A stretch of 64,000 bases of DNA, from assembly GCF_002278035.1 (NCBI RefSeq), contig NZ_CP022604.1:1488001-1552000 (forward strand), in the 5' to 3' direction. Position 1 is the stretch's first letter, and each line of letters starts with the position of its first letter. This document shows, piece after piece, positions 57,912 to 64,000 of this stretch. The stretch comes from Ochrobactrum quorumnocens (GTDB lineage: Bacteria; Pseudomonadota; Alphaproteobacteria; Rhizobiales; Rhizobiaceae). The position numbers and the translations under genes were made by a program. Under the pieces are notes generated by a model, which saw nothing but the letters and a program-made list of their open reading frames with translations, ran no database searches and was not told where the DNA came from.

Positions 57912-58193
57912 ATGCTGGGACCAAAACAACCGGGCGATTATCCAGACCGCGACATTGATTGTCAGGAAGCCGTTGCGCAGGGAATTGCAGATCTAATCGA
58001 GCAAGCAACGCTCTCCGGCAGCTCAGAGCAAGAAGCCGCCGCCGCTATAGCTGACACAGGAGTACCCGGCATACGGGACCTTATCGACGATGCGGTCGCG
58101 GCGGGATGGTCAGCAGAAGAAACGGCGAGCGCCATAAAGATCGTTTCCGCTGGAATGTATCGTGGTTTCACCGGCACCGAACCGGATGAATAG
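57912..58193 (+). CDS. Unknown small acidic phage protein
   Basis: A 93-residue, acidic (about 19 Asp/Glu), Ala-rich helical protein with two similar halves around VPGIRDLIDDAVAAGWSAEE and GIADLIEQATLSGSSEQEA, each a short helix-turn unit. AGGAGG is eight bases before the ATG. It is 36 bases past the previous gene and likely the last of the first SOS unit. Confidence 0.6.
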   Translation: MLGPKQPGDYPDRDIDCQEAVAQGIADLIEQATLSGSSEQEAAAAIADTGVPGIRDLIDDAVAAGWSAEETASAIKIVSAGMYRGFTGTEPDE

Positions 58194-58216
58194 CGATTGA
58201 CTTCTCTTGAAAATGA

Positions 58217-58231
58217 GAACATTTTAGGAAC
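58217..58231 (+). promoter_or_regulatory. Second LexA (SOS) box, identical to the first
   Basis: GAAC-ATTTTAG-GAAC again, inside an exact 23-base copy (58211-58233) of the block at 56066-56088. It lies 29 bases before the next ATG, close enough to overlap a promoter. Confidence 0.7.
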
Positions 58232-58260
58232 ATCCGTTTAAGAGGAATATAAAGAGATCC

Positions 58261-58395
58261 ATGGCAATCAAGTTTACAAGCTCACCTGACCGTCAACCGG
58301 AACCCAAAGCAGGGAAAGGAAAAGCTTCTAAAAAGAAATCTGCAACCCCGTCGGAAGACAATGCGGAGCATGATCTCAACACCGAGGGAAAGTGA
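58261..58395 (+). CDS. 44-residue Lys-rich phage miniprotein
   Basis: A short frame right behind the second SOS box, with AAAGAG before the ATG. The product is very basic in its middle (GKGKASKKK) and acidic at the end (EDNAEHDLNTEGK), probably disordered. Function unknown. It is too short for the usual gene cut-off. The next gene starts five bases after its stop. Confidence 0.55.
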   Translation: MAIKFTSSPDRQPEPKAGKGKASKKKSATPSEDNAEHDLNTEGK

Positions 58396-58400
58396 ACTGA

Positions 58401-58640
58401 ATGGCAGCTGCTCGACTGATCGTGGTTGCGGCTTTTGATAAGAACGATGACGGCGAACTGATTCCAGCATTTGATCCCATAGCATTTGAAACAGAAGGGC
58501 GCGCGATGAAGACCGCGCTTGCGCTGGAAAGCAGACATGCAGGGGTTGTTGCATGGAGCCGAGAGGCCGATCCGGACATTGGTGAATATGGACCTCCAGC
58601 CATTATTTTCCAATACGGCGAAATTCCGGATATGGAATGA
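58401..58640 (+). CDS. Unknown small phage protein
   Basis: A 79-residue protein with the pattern LIVVAAFDKNDDGELIPAFDP then ALALESRHAGVVAWSREADPDIGEYGPPAIIFQYG, a mixed alpha/beta fold by eye. GAGGGAAAG lies before the ATG. It occurs in the second SOS unit and ends in a bidirectional terminator. No family recognised. Confidence 0.6.
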   Translation: MAAARLIVVAAFDKNDDGELIPAFDPIAFETEGRAMKTALALESRHAGVVAWSREADPDIGEYGPPAIIFQYGEIPDME

Positions 58641-58659
58641 GCCGGATATTCAAACAACA

Positions 58660-58683
58660 AAAGCCCCGCCTAAGCGGGGCTTT
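58660..58683. terminator. Bidirectional terminator between convergent phage operons
   Basis: A 10-base-pair stem AAAGCCCCGC/GCGGGGCTTT with loop CTAA. It lies between the rightward SOS genes and the leftward late genes. Confidence 0.8.
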
Positions 58684-58685
58684 CG

Positions 58686-58928
58686 TTATTTCTGAAACCA
58701 AGCGATCAGTTTCACAGTGTTTTCATAGAGAGACACAACTCCGATAAGTATCGCCAGTACGCCCAAAATAACCCACCTCATGAAACGTCCAATGGTGCGC
58801 ATTGATCTGATCAGATCCAACCCGTGTTTCATCAGGTCGATATCTTCTTCTCTAAGCTGTGAGAGAAACTCGCGGGTTTCTTCGGGTAATTCGATCAGCT
58901 TGCCAGCTGTGGTAGCTTCCGGATCCAT
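58686..58928 (-). CDS. Small single-pass phage membrane protein
   Basis: An 80-residue protein: acidic helical cytoplasmic part (EETREFLSQLREEDIDLMKHGLDLI) followed by one membrane segment (about residues 53-72) and a short tail. The ATG at 58928 has GAGG eight bases upstream. It is the last gene of the late operon, next to the spanins; a lysis-accessory role (second holin or antiholin) is possible but unproven. Confidence 0.6.
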   Translation of the reverse strand: MDPEATTAGKLIELPEETREFLSQLREEDIDLMKHGLDLIRSMRTIGRFMRWVILGVLAILIGVVSLYENTVKLIAWFQK

Positions 58929-58938
58929 TGGCATCACC

Positions 58939-59232
58939 TCATTCCCCCGCCAAGCCATCATAAAAATCAGCGCACCGATCTGTACGCGCATTCTGTCGAT
59001 CAAGCGCCTGCCGTTCGCGTTTGAGCACTGATCGAACTTCTACCCCATCGATCAGCGCTGCATGCTGTTCTTTTCTGCGGCAGTCATCAGGATAGGTTGG
59101 CAATTGCCGTTCTGAATGCGCCTGCCCCGCCCGTTCAGCCGCTTCCTGCAAAAGCCTGTTACTTGCGCAGGAACTCAATGTCATCGCGATCAAGCAGGCA
59201 AACCCGCCCCGCATCAGCAAGCCGCTTTTCAT
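58939..59232 (-). CDS. Outer-membrane spanin lipoprotein (Rz1-like)
   Basis: A 97-residue lipoprotein with signal ending LSSC (Cys22) and a charged mature part. It starts inside the Rz-like gene in another frame (74-base overlap), the hallmark of Rz/Rz1 pairs. Outer spanins join with inner spanins to fuse the membranes at the end of lysis. AGGAG is ten bases before the ATG at 59232. Confidence 0.72.
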   Translation of the reverse strand: MKSGLLMRGGFACLIAMTLSSCASNRLLQEAAERAGQAHSERQLPTYPDDCRRKEQHAALIDGVEVRSVLKRERQALDRQNARTDRCADFYDGLAGE

Positions 59233-59542
59233 AGTCGGCAATCTCCTGTTCCGTTTGTTCAATGCGTGCGGCTTCAGCTGCGCGTGCGTTGCGCAGCTGC
59301 ACTTGATAGGCTTCGATAACGAGGTCATTGGCGCGTCTGATTGATTTGAGCTGATCGAGTTCAGCCTTTAAGGCCAACGCCTGAAACTCAGGCACCAGCC
59401 CTTTTTTCGCCTGCCCCTCGAACGCGGCCCCAATATACGGAATATCCTTCAGCACCGGGACGCCGTTGTAATAAATCGATGCAAGCACGATGCCGATTGC
59501 AACACCCGCAGTCACCTTAATGGCGTCGAGGATCTGGCTCAT
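59159..59542 (-). CDS. Inner-membrane spanin (Rz-like)
   Basis: A 127-residue protein with an N-terminal membrane anchor (IKVTAGVAIGIVLASIYY, about residues 8-25) and a long coiled coil (about 50-115; LKAELDQLKSIRRANDL, IEQTEQEIADYEKRL). Its ATG overlaps the endolysin stop (ATGA). Confidence 0.75.
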   Translation of the reverse strand: MSQILDAIKVTAGVAIGIVLASIYYNGVPVLKDIPYIGAAFEGQAKKGLVPEFQALALKAELDQLKSIRRANDLVIEAYQVQLRNARAAEAARIEQTEQEIADYEKRLADAGRVCLLDRDDIEFLRK

Positions 59543-60045
59543 TTCAAACCAGCCAGACAAAGTTCAAGCTCACCGATGCGTTGCGCATCGCCCAGCTCGC
59601 GCCGCTTACGCAAACCTTCCACGACCTTGCCGCCAGCTCGATTGAATGCCGTCATGGCATTGCAGGCCATGCGCCATTGCTTTTCCGTCATGCGCCTAGC
59701 GGCAGTCGATTTGCAGGCAGCGCCAGTACCGATGTTGTATGAGAGATCGAGCATTGATGCCTGCACGCTGATCGGAGCTTGATCAAAAGTCCGGATGCAT
59801 TTGCGAAGCGGCTGACGAAAATCAGTTTCAAGACGCTTGATCAGCATCTCCTGACACTGTTTATCGGTGTAGCTGTCGCCTTTTTTGACGCCTTTGGTTT
59901 CCCCCAGGCACACTGTCCATACCTTGCCTAGCTTGTCGTAATAGGCATGGTTTTCCATGCCCTCCCACGGCGCAGTCAGATATGTTGCAGTCAATGCAAC
60001 CAGACCAAGCGTAGACGCCAAAGCCGCTTTTGCACGTTTACTCAT
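59539..60045 (-). CDS. Phage lysozyme (GH24) with N-terminal SAR-like segment
   Basis: Muramidase endolysin. The 168-residue product has a weakly hydrophobic N-terminal segment (about residues 7-26, ALASTLGLVALTATYLTA) without a signal cleavage site, as in signal-arrest-release endolysins such as R21, then WEGMENHAYYDKLGKVWTVCLGETKG with the catalytic Glu, Asp and Thr of GH24 and DLSYNIGTGAACKST. AAGGA is eight bases before the ATG at 60045. SAR behaviour is inferred. Confidence 0.85.
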   Translation of the reverse strand: MSKRAKAALASTLGLVALTATYLTAPWEGMENHAYYDKLGKVWTVCLGETKGVKKGDSYTDKQCQEMLIKRLETDFRQPLRKCIRTFDQAPISVQASMLDLSYNIGTGAACKSTAARRMTEKQWRMACNAMTAFNRAGGKVVEGLRKRRELGDAQRIGELELCLAGLK

Positions 60046-60256
60046 CGCGAAAATCCTTCTGTGATTTGATGCGCATGACAAAGGCCAGCACCGTCACGAC
60101 GAAGGTGAGAGCTGCAAATGCGCCTGTGGGGATGGGGAAAGCGTCACCCAGATAGGGCAACACGACTTCAAGGCCGGACAGAATTGCAGCGGCCAGCAGC
60201 AAGCGGATGCTCCACGCATAGCGAAGCACCCGCCTCCAATCGGTGACAAGTTTCAT
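60038..60256 (-). CDS. Putative holin
   Basis: A 72-residue protein with two membrane segments (about residues 17-36 and 46-62) and charged ends (MKLVTDWRRVLRYAWS, RIKSQKDFRDE). It sits directly upstream of the endolysin with an eight-base overlap. Size and place fit a holin (pinholin if the endolysin is of the SAR type). Confidence 0.65.
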   Translation of the reverse strand: MKLVTDWRRVLRYAWSIRLLLAAAILSGLEVVLPYLGDAFPIPTGAFAALTFVVTVLAFVMRIKSQKDFRDE

Positions 60257-60289
60257 ACTGATGCTTTCAATGAAACAATTCAGTCAGGC

Positions 60290-61429
60290 TTAAGCCCTGC
60301 CAATACCGAAACCGCCGGGCATGGATCCGGAAGACGACGAGGGTGTCGGGCTTGGGATCTCTGGCGTCTTTGATCCGTTCTTACTCGGTTGCTTACTGGG
60401 AGCCTTGTTTGTGGATTTCTCGCCGGAATTAGCTGACGCGATTGGCTTAAGCTTCGCAGTTATTTCGGTGACGTAACCACTCTTGGAAATGCGATGGACG
60501 GCAGTTTCAATAATGAATTCCACGCCGTCGACTTCTGGTCGCACGCCCGAATAGGAGAATGGAGCACCGGCTCGAATGGCTGGATTGCCAAAAACCGCGA
60601 CCGTTGTTGTCACAGTTTCTGACTTTAGATTTTCGGCCTTAGACTTAGCGGCCCGTTTTGCCTCTTCTTCGCTGGCAAAATTGTCTTTGATTGTGAAATC
60701 GGCAGTACCTTCGTCGTCGCTATCTTCTTCAATTTCGACGGTTTCGGCGGTCAGACGGTCGCGGGTTTTAGCTTTAACTTTGCGGACCTTCTTCCGATAC
60801 GCATAATTAATGCGGCAAGTTCCGGCAATAATATCGTTTGGCCCCACAACAATAGCGGTTAGATCTTTGCCGCTCGCAGACTTGCCGCTGCCTCGCTTTG
60901 TGAAAACCAGCCTGCCATCCTTCACTGAAAACAAAGCCCCGTGAAGGCGCGCAAGGCGTTCTGCAACATGAAGGTCGCTTTCTCCCTGTTGTCCAAACCA
61001 ACTATATTTATGATTAGAGACGCTCTCATCGATCACAGGAGAAAGGCCGTTATCGGCTGCAATATCCCTAAGGATATCGCCGACCGTTTTGTCGTCCCAA
61101 TGGCGAGTCCGGCTTTGCTTCAGCTGGTCTCTGACATTTGCGCCACGCCCTTTGATTGACATGCCATAGGGAAGGCAGCGGATTTCAGGTTCATCGATTG
61201 TGTAAGAGCCAAACGGAATTACGCCGGTTTCTTTGTAACCGAGCGAAGCCTCAATTGTGTCACCCTTCTTCGGGATCGCAGCAAATGGGTGCCCGTCGTT
61301 GAGATCAACGTCGATGCTATCCGAGCCGACACCCTCTTTATCTGTGATCGTCAATGAGATAAGGCGGTCGATCATGATTGAGGCGACCGGTTTGCCGTTC
61401 ACCTTGATTTCGAATGCGGGAGTTTGCAT
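60290..61429 (-). CDS. Phage tail protein gpD (late control D, baseplate hub)
   Basis: A 379-residue P2 gpD-like hub protein of the contractile tail: FEIKVNGKPVASIMIDRLISLTITDKEG at the N-terminus, LGYKETGVIPFGSYTIDEPEI, and YSWFGQQGESDLHVAERLARLHGALF. The C-terminal 50 residues are low-complexity Ser/Pro/Lys, an extension not typical of P2 gpD. The start may be ATG 61429 or GTG 61435; neither has a good ribosome binding site. Confidence 0.88.
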   Translation of the reverse strand: MQTPAFEIKVNGKPVASIMIDRLISLTITDKEGVGSDSIDVDLNDGHPFAAIPKKGDTIEASLGYKETGVIPFGSYTIDEPEIRCLPYGMSIKGRGANVRDQLKQSRTRHWDDKTVGDILRDIAADNGLSPVIDESVSNHKYSWFGQQGESDLHVAERLARLHGALFSVKDGRLVFTKRGSGKSASGKDLTAIVVGPNDIIAGTCRINYAYRKKVRKVKAKTRDRLTAETVEIEEDSDDEGTADFTIKDNFASEEEAKRAAKSKAENLKSETVTTTVAVFGNPAIRAGAPFSYSGVRPEVDGVEFIIETAVHRISKSGYVTEITAKLKPIASANSGEKSTNKAPSKQPSKNGSKTPEIPSPTPSSSSGSMPGGFGIGRA

Positions 61430-61452
61430 GTTCACACCATGGAGGGCTTGCT

Positions 61453-61812
61453 ATGGAAGCAAACAAAGGGATTCTTGGGAGTAATTGGAAAAAGGGTGGG
61501 GCTGTAATCGTCTTAGGTATTGCAGCAATATGGCTTGCGCCAAGCATCCTGTTTGGAAGTGACAGCGGTCCGTATGACTGCAAAGCGCTCATTCCGGAGG
61601 TCGTCAAACTATCGACCGACAACCCAAACCCGCTAACAAACGTTAAGCTATTGGATATCTCTGCCCCGAAAACCATTGTCGCGGGAACGTCCAAGATGAT
61701 CGAATGCGAAGGTCGAGGATTTTTAAGTGACGGCACCGAGCAAGATATTCGATACCGTATAATACAGAAGAACAATAAGCCTTGGCTTTTCTTCGAGCCT
61801 GCTGACTCCTAA
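61453..61812 (+). CDS. Probable moron: membrane-anchored protein inside the tail operon
   Basis: A 119-residue protein on the opposite strand to all its neighbours. GGAGGG is eight bases before the ATG at 61453. An N-terminal membrane segment (about residues 14-34) is followed by a periplasmic domain with two Cys (near 43 and 83), likely a disulphide, and short beta-strand-like stretches. It lies exactly between gpX (four-base convergent overlap) and gpD (divergent, about 20 bases). Such reversed single genes in tail operons are usually lysogenic conversion or superinfection exclusion genes. Function unknown. Confidence 0.68.
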   Translation: MEANKGILGSNWKKGGAVIVLGIAAIWLAPSILFGSDSGPYDCKALIPEVVKLSTDNPNPLTNVKLLDISAPKTIVAGTSKMIECEGRGFLSDGTEQDIRYRIIQKNNKPWLFFEPADS

Positions 61813-62021
61813 TCCCAAAGCGAAATGATTGACGGCGTTGCGTCTGCCCTATTTAATTCGGGCAGACGTATCACCGTTCCGGGCGGCAATTTATGTGGGA
61901 GTTCCGCCAATCCGGGATTTGCTTCGAGAACTTGCTCGACGTAGCCGCTTTCGTCGCCGTATTCCTTCCGACAAATAATATCGATCATTTCGCCCTGAAT
62001 AGTAGTGTAAGTACGGCTCAT
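61809..62021 (-). CDS. Phage tail protein gpX (LysM-like)
   Basis: A 70-residue protein matching P2 gpX: YTTIQGEMIDIICRKEYG then VEQVLEANPGLAELPHKLPPGTVIRLPE, a LysM-like fold. It sits between gpU and gpD as in P2, apart from the inserted reversed gene. Confidence 0.88.
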   Translation of the reverse strand: MSRTYTTIQGEMIDIICRKEYGDESGYVEQVLEANPGLAELPHKLPPGTVIRLPELNRADATPSIISLWD

Positions 62022-62025
62022 AATA

Positions 62026-62451
62026 TCACCCGAACAACGTTTGGACGATTGAAACCGGCGAGAAGTTCCCGCCAGAATATCGTTTCAATTGAATACGAAA
62101 GACGTCCTTTCGGGGCATGCCTCTGGCATCGTGGTATGACTGATCTTCGCTCACACCTTCAATGACATGCATTCCGTAGACGTTCCCAGCCAGTGTAATG
62201 AGTGGCAGCACCGTTCCCGTGGTTGCGGCCTGTCGCAACTGTTCCAGTGTGGTTAGTCCGCCGAACTCATGCGGGAAAAGAACACCTTCAATAGTGGTCG
62301 TATCACTATCACCGCCGGTCCACTGTAGGCGGTTCAAGCCGCCCACAGTTTGAATATCGGCCCATTTTGTCGATAGCTCGCGTCTGACGCCCGTGTATCC
62401 AAATTCCAACGACTGGAACATGAACGGGCCAAGACACATCGGAGTTGACAT
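62026..62451 (-). CDS. Phage tail protein gpU
   Basis: A 141-residue tail protein of the P2 gpU family: FQSLEFGYTGVRRELSTKWADIQTVGG, LQWTGGDSDTTTIEGVLFPHEFGGL, and the C-terminal YHDARGMPRKDVFRIQLKRY. Its start overlaps the stop of the tape measure gene by one base. Confidence 0.88.
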   Translation of the reverse strand: MSTPMCLGPFMFQSLEFGYTGVRRELSTKWADIQTVGGLNRLQWTGGDSDTTTIEGVLFPHEFGGLTTLEQLRQAATTGTVLPLITLAGNVYGMHVIEGVSEDQSYHDARGMPRKDVFRIQLKRYSGGNFSPVSIVQTLFG

Positions 62452-64000
62452 TACATTCCCCCGTCAGAGTAAGCGCCGTTTGAGGCTGCTTGAAGTTTAG
62501 CCGATATCGCGTTGCCGACCGCTGCCCCGATTTCACTCGGAGAGGCATTCGTCTGCACGTTAACGGCAACCGAGATTTGCGCCGCAGGCGGCGGATTAGT
62601 GACGCGAACGTCTTGGGTGCCAGACGGGACGGTTTGAACCGGTGCAGCGAGAGCGACCGGAGGCGTGCCAACGATGTTGACATTCTCAGGGCTGCTGCTA
62701 GCTGGCGGTCGATATTTGTTGACGTCGATCGCCATTGTTTCTTTGAAAGATGGGCGCTTGCCGTCATCATCGCCAAGCCAGAACGAACGATCCCAAAGGG
62801 CCGATATGCCTCGGTTATGGGTGGCATTGAAATCGGCGGCCTTCTTCTTTTGCTCGTCGGTATGTACGCGGTCGTTAAGTGCATCAAGTCCGGACTGAAT
62901 TGCGTATTCACCCAATTTTTCCGCGACGACCGCAAAAACGCCGCCACGGGCAAATGATTTCCACCCACCGCCAGCGGTTGGAGCGCTCCCTCCCGATCCC
63001 GCACCGGCAGGAGGTGCCCCGGTAGGCCCTCCAGCCTTCGGGCCGCCACCTAAGCCCGCAACCTTCGCAATCGGCCCGGCAACAGCTAGCAAACCCGCAC
63101 CGATCATTACCCAGTCGACAGTTGAGAGCTTCATTAAGTTATCGGCAAACGCACCGATGCTATCAGCACCCTTGACGGCATCGATTAGCTTTGCCGCTGC
63201 AAATGCGACAGTCGTGATCCGTCCGATTGGCGATGCGGCTAACGCAATCGCACCGAAAGATATCCCCATAAGGCCACGCCCAACCAACCCAATAGCTAGC
63301 GCGCTACCCACGGTCATGCTTCCGGACATTTTGTCAAATGCAGAACCAAGACTAGTCATGGCCCCGGAAATGTCGCCCGCTCCGATATCGCTAACAAAGG
63401 ACTTAATATCCGAGCCAATTTTTCGAGCGTGGTTCGAAAGCTTTGCAAGATCCACCATGCGCTGATCAAATGCACTGGTATCGCCTTCGAATGCCTTGCC
63501 GAACAGTATGTCGCCAAGGTCGTTGACCATCTCACGGACGCCGCCGGTTCCGCCATAACCCAACCCGCTCACAAGCCCAGTAAGCGCCATCTGAATTTTG
63601 TCGATTACTCCGACACGCTTGTCGAGAGTGTCGACCACATCACCGACGCCAAGTGAAAACTCTTTCAGGGTTGGTAGCCATGTGTCACCGTACTTGATAC
63701 CCCGCGCACTCAACTTGTTTCCGAGAAGTTCCAGAACGTTGGCCGTGGTGTCTGCCCGGACCATGTATTCCTGAAATGCGGATCCCGCATAATCAGCTTC
63801 CCGACCCACAAGCCCCAGCTGTCGCCGCAGTTCTTTCGTATCGCTGATGACAGGCATCAGGGCGCGAGCTTCTTCGCCGAAGAGAGCAAACGCATTAGTT
63901 GCCCGTTCCCATTCCGGGAGCTTTCCTATTGCGTCCAGCACCTTGAGAGTGGTCTTTACGGCATTCTTCTGCATGTCCTTGGCCGCAGCCTTAGGCGACA
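62451..64000 (-). CDS. Phage tail tape measure protein (5' part beyond window)
   Basis: The tape measure fixes tail length and leaves with the DNA. The visible C-terminal part (over 510 residues, open to the right edge) has the P2 gpT-type segment TLKVLDAIGKLPEWERATNAFALFGEEARALMPVI, hydrophobic stretches in the middle (GLVGRGLMGISFGAIALAASPIG, VMIGAGLLAVAGPIAKVAG), a Gly/Pro-rich linker and an NVQTNASPSEIGAAVGNAI tail. An internal Met at 63974 is not the start, as the frame remains open before it. Confidence 0.88.
   Translation of the reverse strand, partial: SPKAAAKDMQKNAVKTTLKVLDAIGKLPEWERATNAFALFGEEARALMPVISDTKELRRQLGLVGREADYAGSAFQEYMVRADTTANVLELLGNKLSARGIKYGDTWLPTLKEFSLGVGDVVDTLDKRVGVIDKIQMALTGLVSGLGYGGTGGVREMVNDLGDILFGKAFEGDTSAFDQRMVDLAKLSNHARKIGSDIKSFVSDIGAGDISGAMTSLGSAFDKMSGSMTVGSALAIGLVGRGLMGISFGAIALAASPIGRITTVAFAAAKLIDAVKGADSIGAFADNLMKLSTVDWVMIGAGLLAVAGPIAKVAGLGGGPKAGGPTGAPPAGAGSGGSAPTAGGGWKSFARGGVFAVVAEKLGEYAIQSGLDALNDRVHTDEQKKKAADFNATHNRGISALWDRSFWLGDDDGKRPSFKETMAIDVNKYRPPASSSPENVNIVGTPPVALAAPVQTVPSGTQDVRVTNPPPAAQISVAVNVQTNASPSEIGAAVGNAISAKLQAASNGAYSDGGM

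Larger units (their letters stand above)
56066..64000. mobile_element. P2-like prophage, left part
   Basis: From about 56 kb to the right edge all genes are phage-like or small unknowns: leftward tail genes in the P2 order T-U-X-D, then holin, endolysin and spanins, and rightward putative SOS-controlled genes. No integrase, capsid or terminase genes are within the window, so the element continues to the right. The left limit is set at the first phage regulatory block and is approximate. Confidence 0.85.

Noticed and set aside
62309..63049. 246-codon minus-strand frame over the tape measure gene
   Set aside because: It is the tape measure sequence in another frame; Arg/Ser/Leu-rich composition is typical of a shadow.
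1..64000. CRISPR arrays, insertion sequences, tRNA or rRNA genes
   Set aside because: No regularly spaced repeats, transposase motifs, cloverleafs or rRNA segments were seen; the repeats found are scattered hairpins between genes.

Overview
The window looks like a chromosomal segment of an alphaproteobacterium of the Brucellaceae, most likely an Ochrobactrum-type Brucella. This is an inference. It rests on the rhizobial-type division cluster (long-linker FtsZ, Asn-rich FtsI N-terminus, separate FtsL), a class A RNase P RNA, btaAB betaine-lipid genes, a choloylglycine-hydrolase-family gene of the kind known from Brucella, an IalB-like protein, GANTC/CtrA-type sequence in front of ftsQAZ, and a prophage carrying GAAC-N7-GAAC SOS boxes. 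No search could be run.

Layout. 1-18.4 kb is an almost complete division and cell wall (dcw) cluster on the minus strand: rsmH-ftsL-ftsI-murE-murF-mraY-murD-ftsW-murG-murC-murB, a terminator, then ddlB-ftsQ-ftsA-ftsZ (ftsZ runs off the left edge). 18.4-31.3 kb holds mntH behind a Mur/Fur-type palindrome, an SDR, rnpB, four peptidoglycan-cutting enzymes (SLT, AmpD-type amidase, GH25, MltB), two lipoproteins, the betaine-lipid pair btaA-btaB, an AEC permease and an easily missed 28-codon membrane miniprotein gene. 31.3-46.2 kb is metabolic: metF translationally coupled to an ArsR-methyltransferase fusion, an MHS-type permease, tam, ettA, a GT2/LAB_N pair, ugd, D-lyxose isomerase and a Rieske oxygenase/reductase pair (gbcA-gbcB-like). 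46.2-55.5 kb contains pncA, small membrane proteins, two choloylglycine-hydrolase-family paralogues on opposite strands, a beta-barrel protein, a bestrophin-like protein, CsbD and an IalB-like protein.

56.0-64.0 kb is the left end of a P2-like prophage. Rightward genes form a putative SOS-controlled unit: a Y-family DNA polymerase, two small zinc-binding proteins and three unknown small proteins, with two copies of the same box-bearing block. Leftward genes are the tail and lysis module (tape measure, gpU, gpX, gpD, holin, SAR-like endolysin, overlapping spanins). One rightward gene sits inside the leftward tail operon and looks like a moron.

Across 21-52 kb there is a scattered family of short hairpin repeats between genes. 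No tRNA, rRNA, CRISPR array or insertion sequence was recognised.
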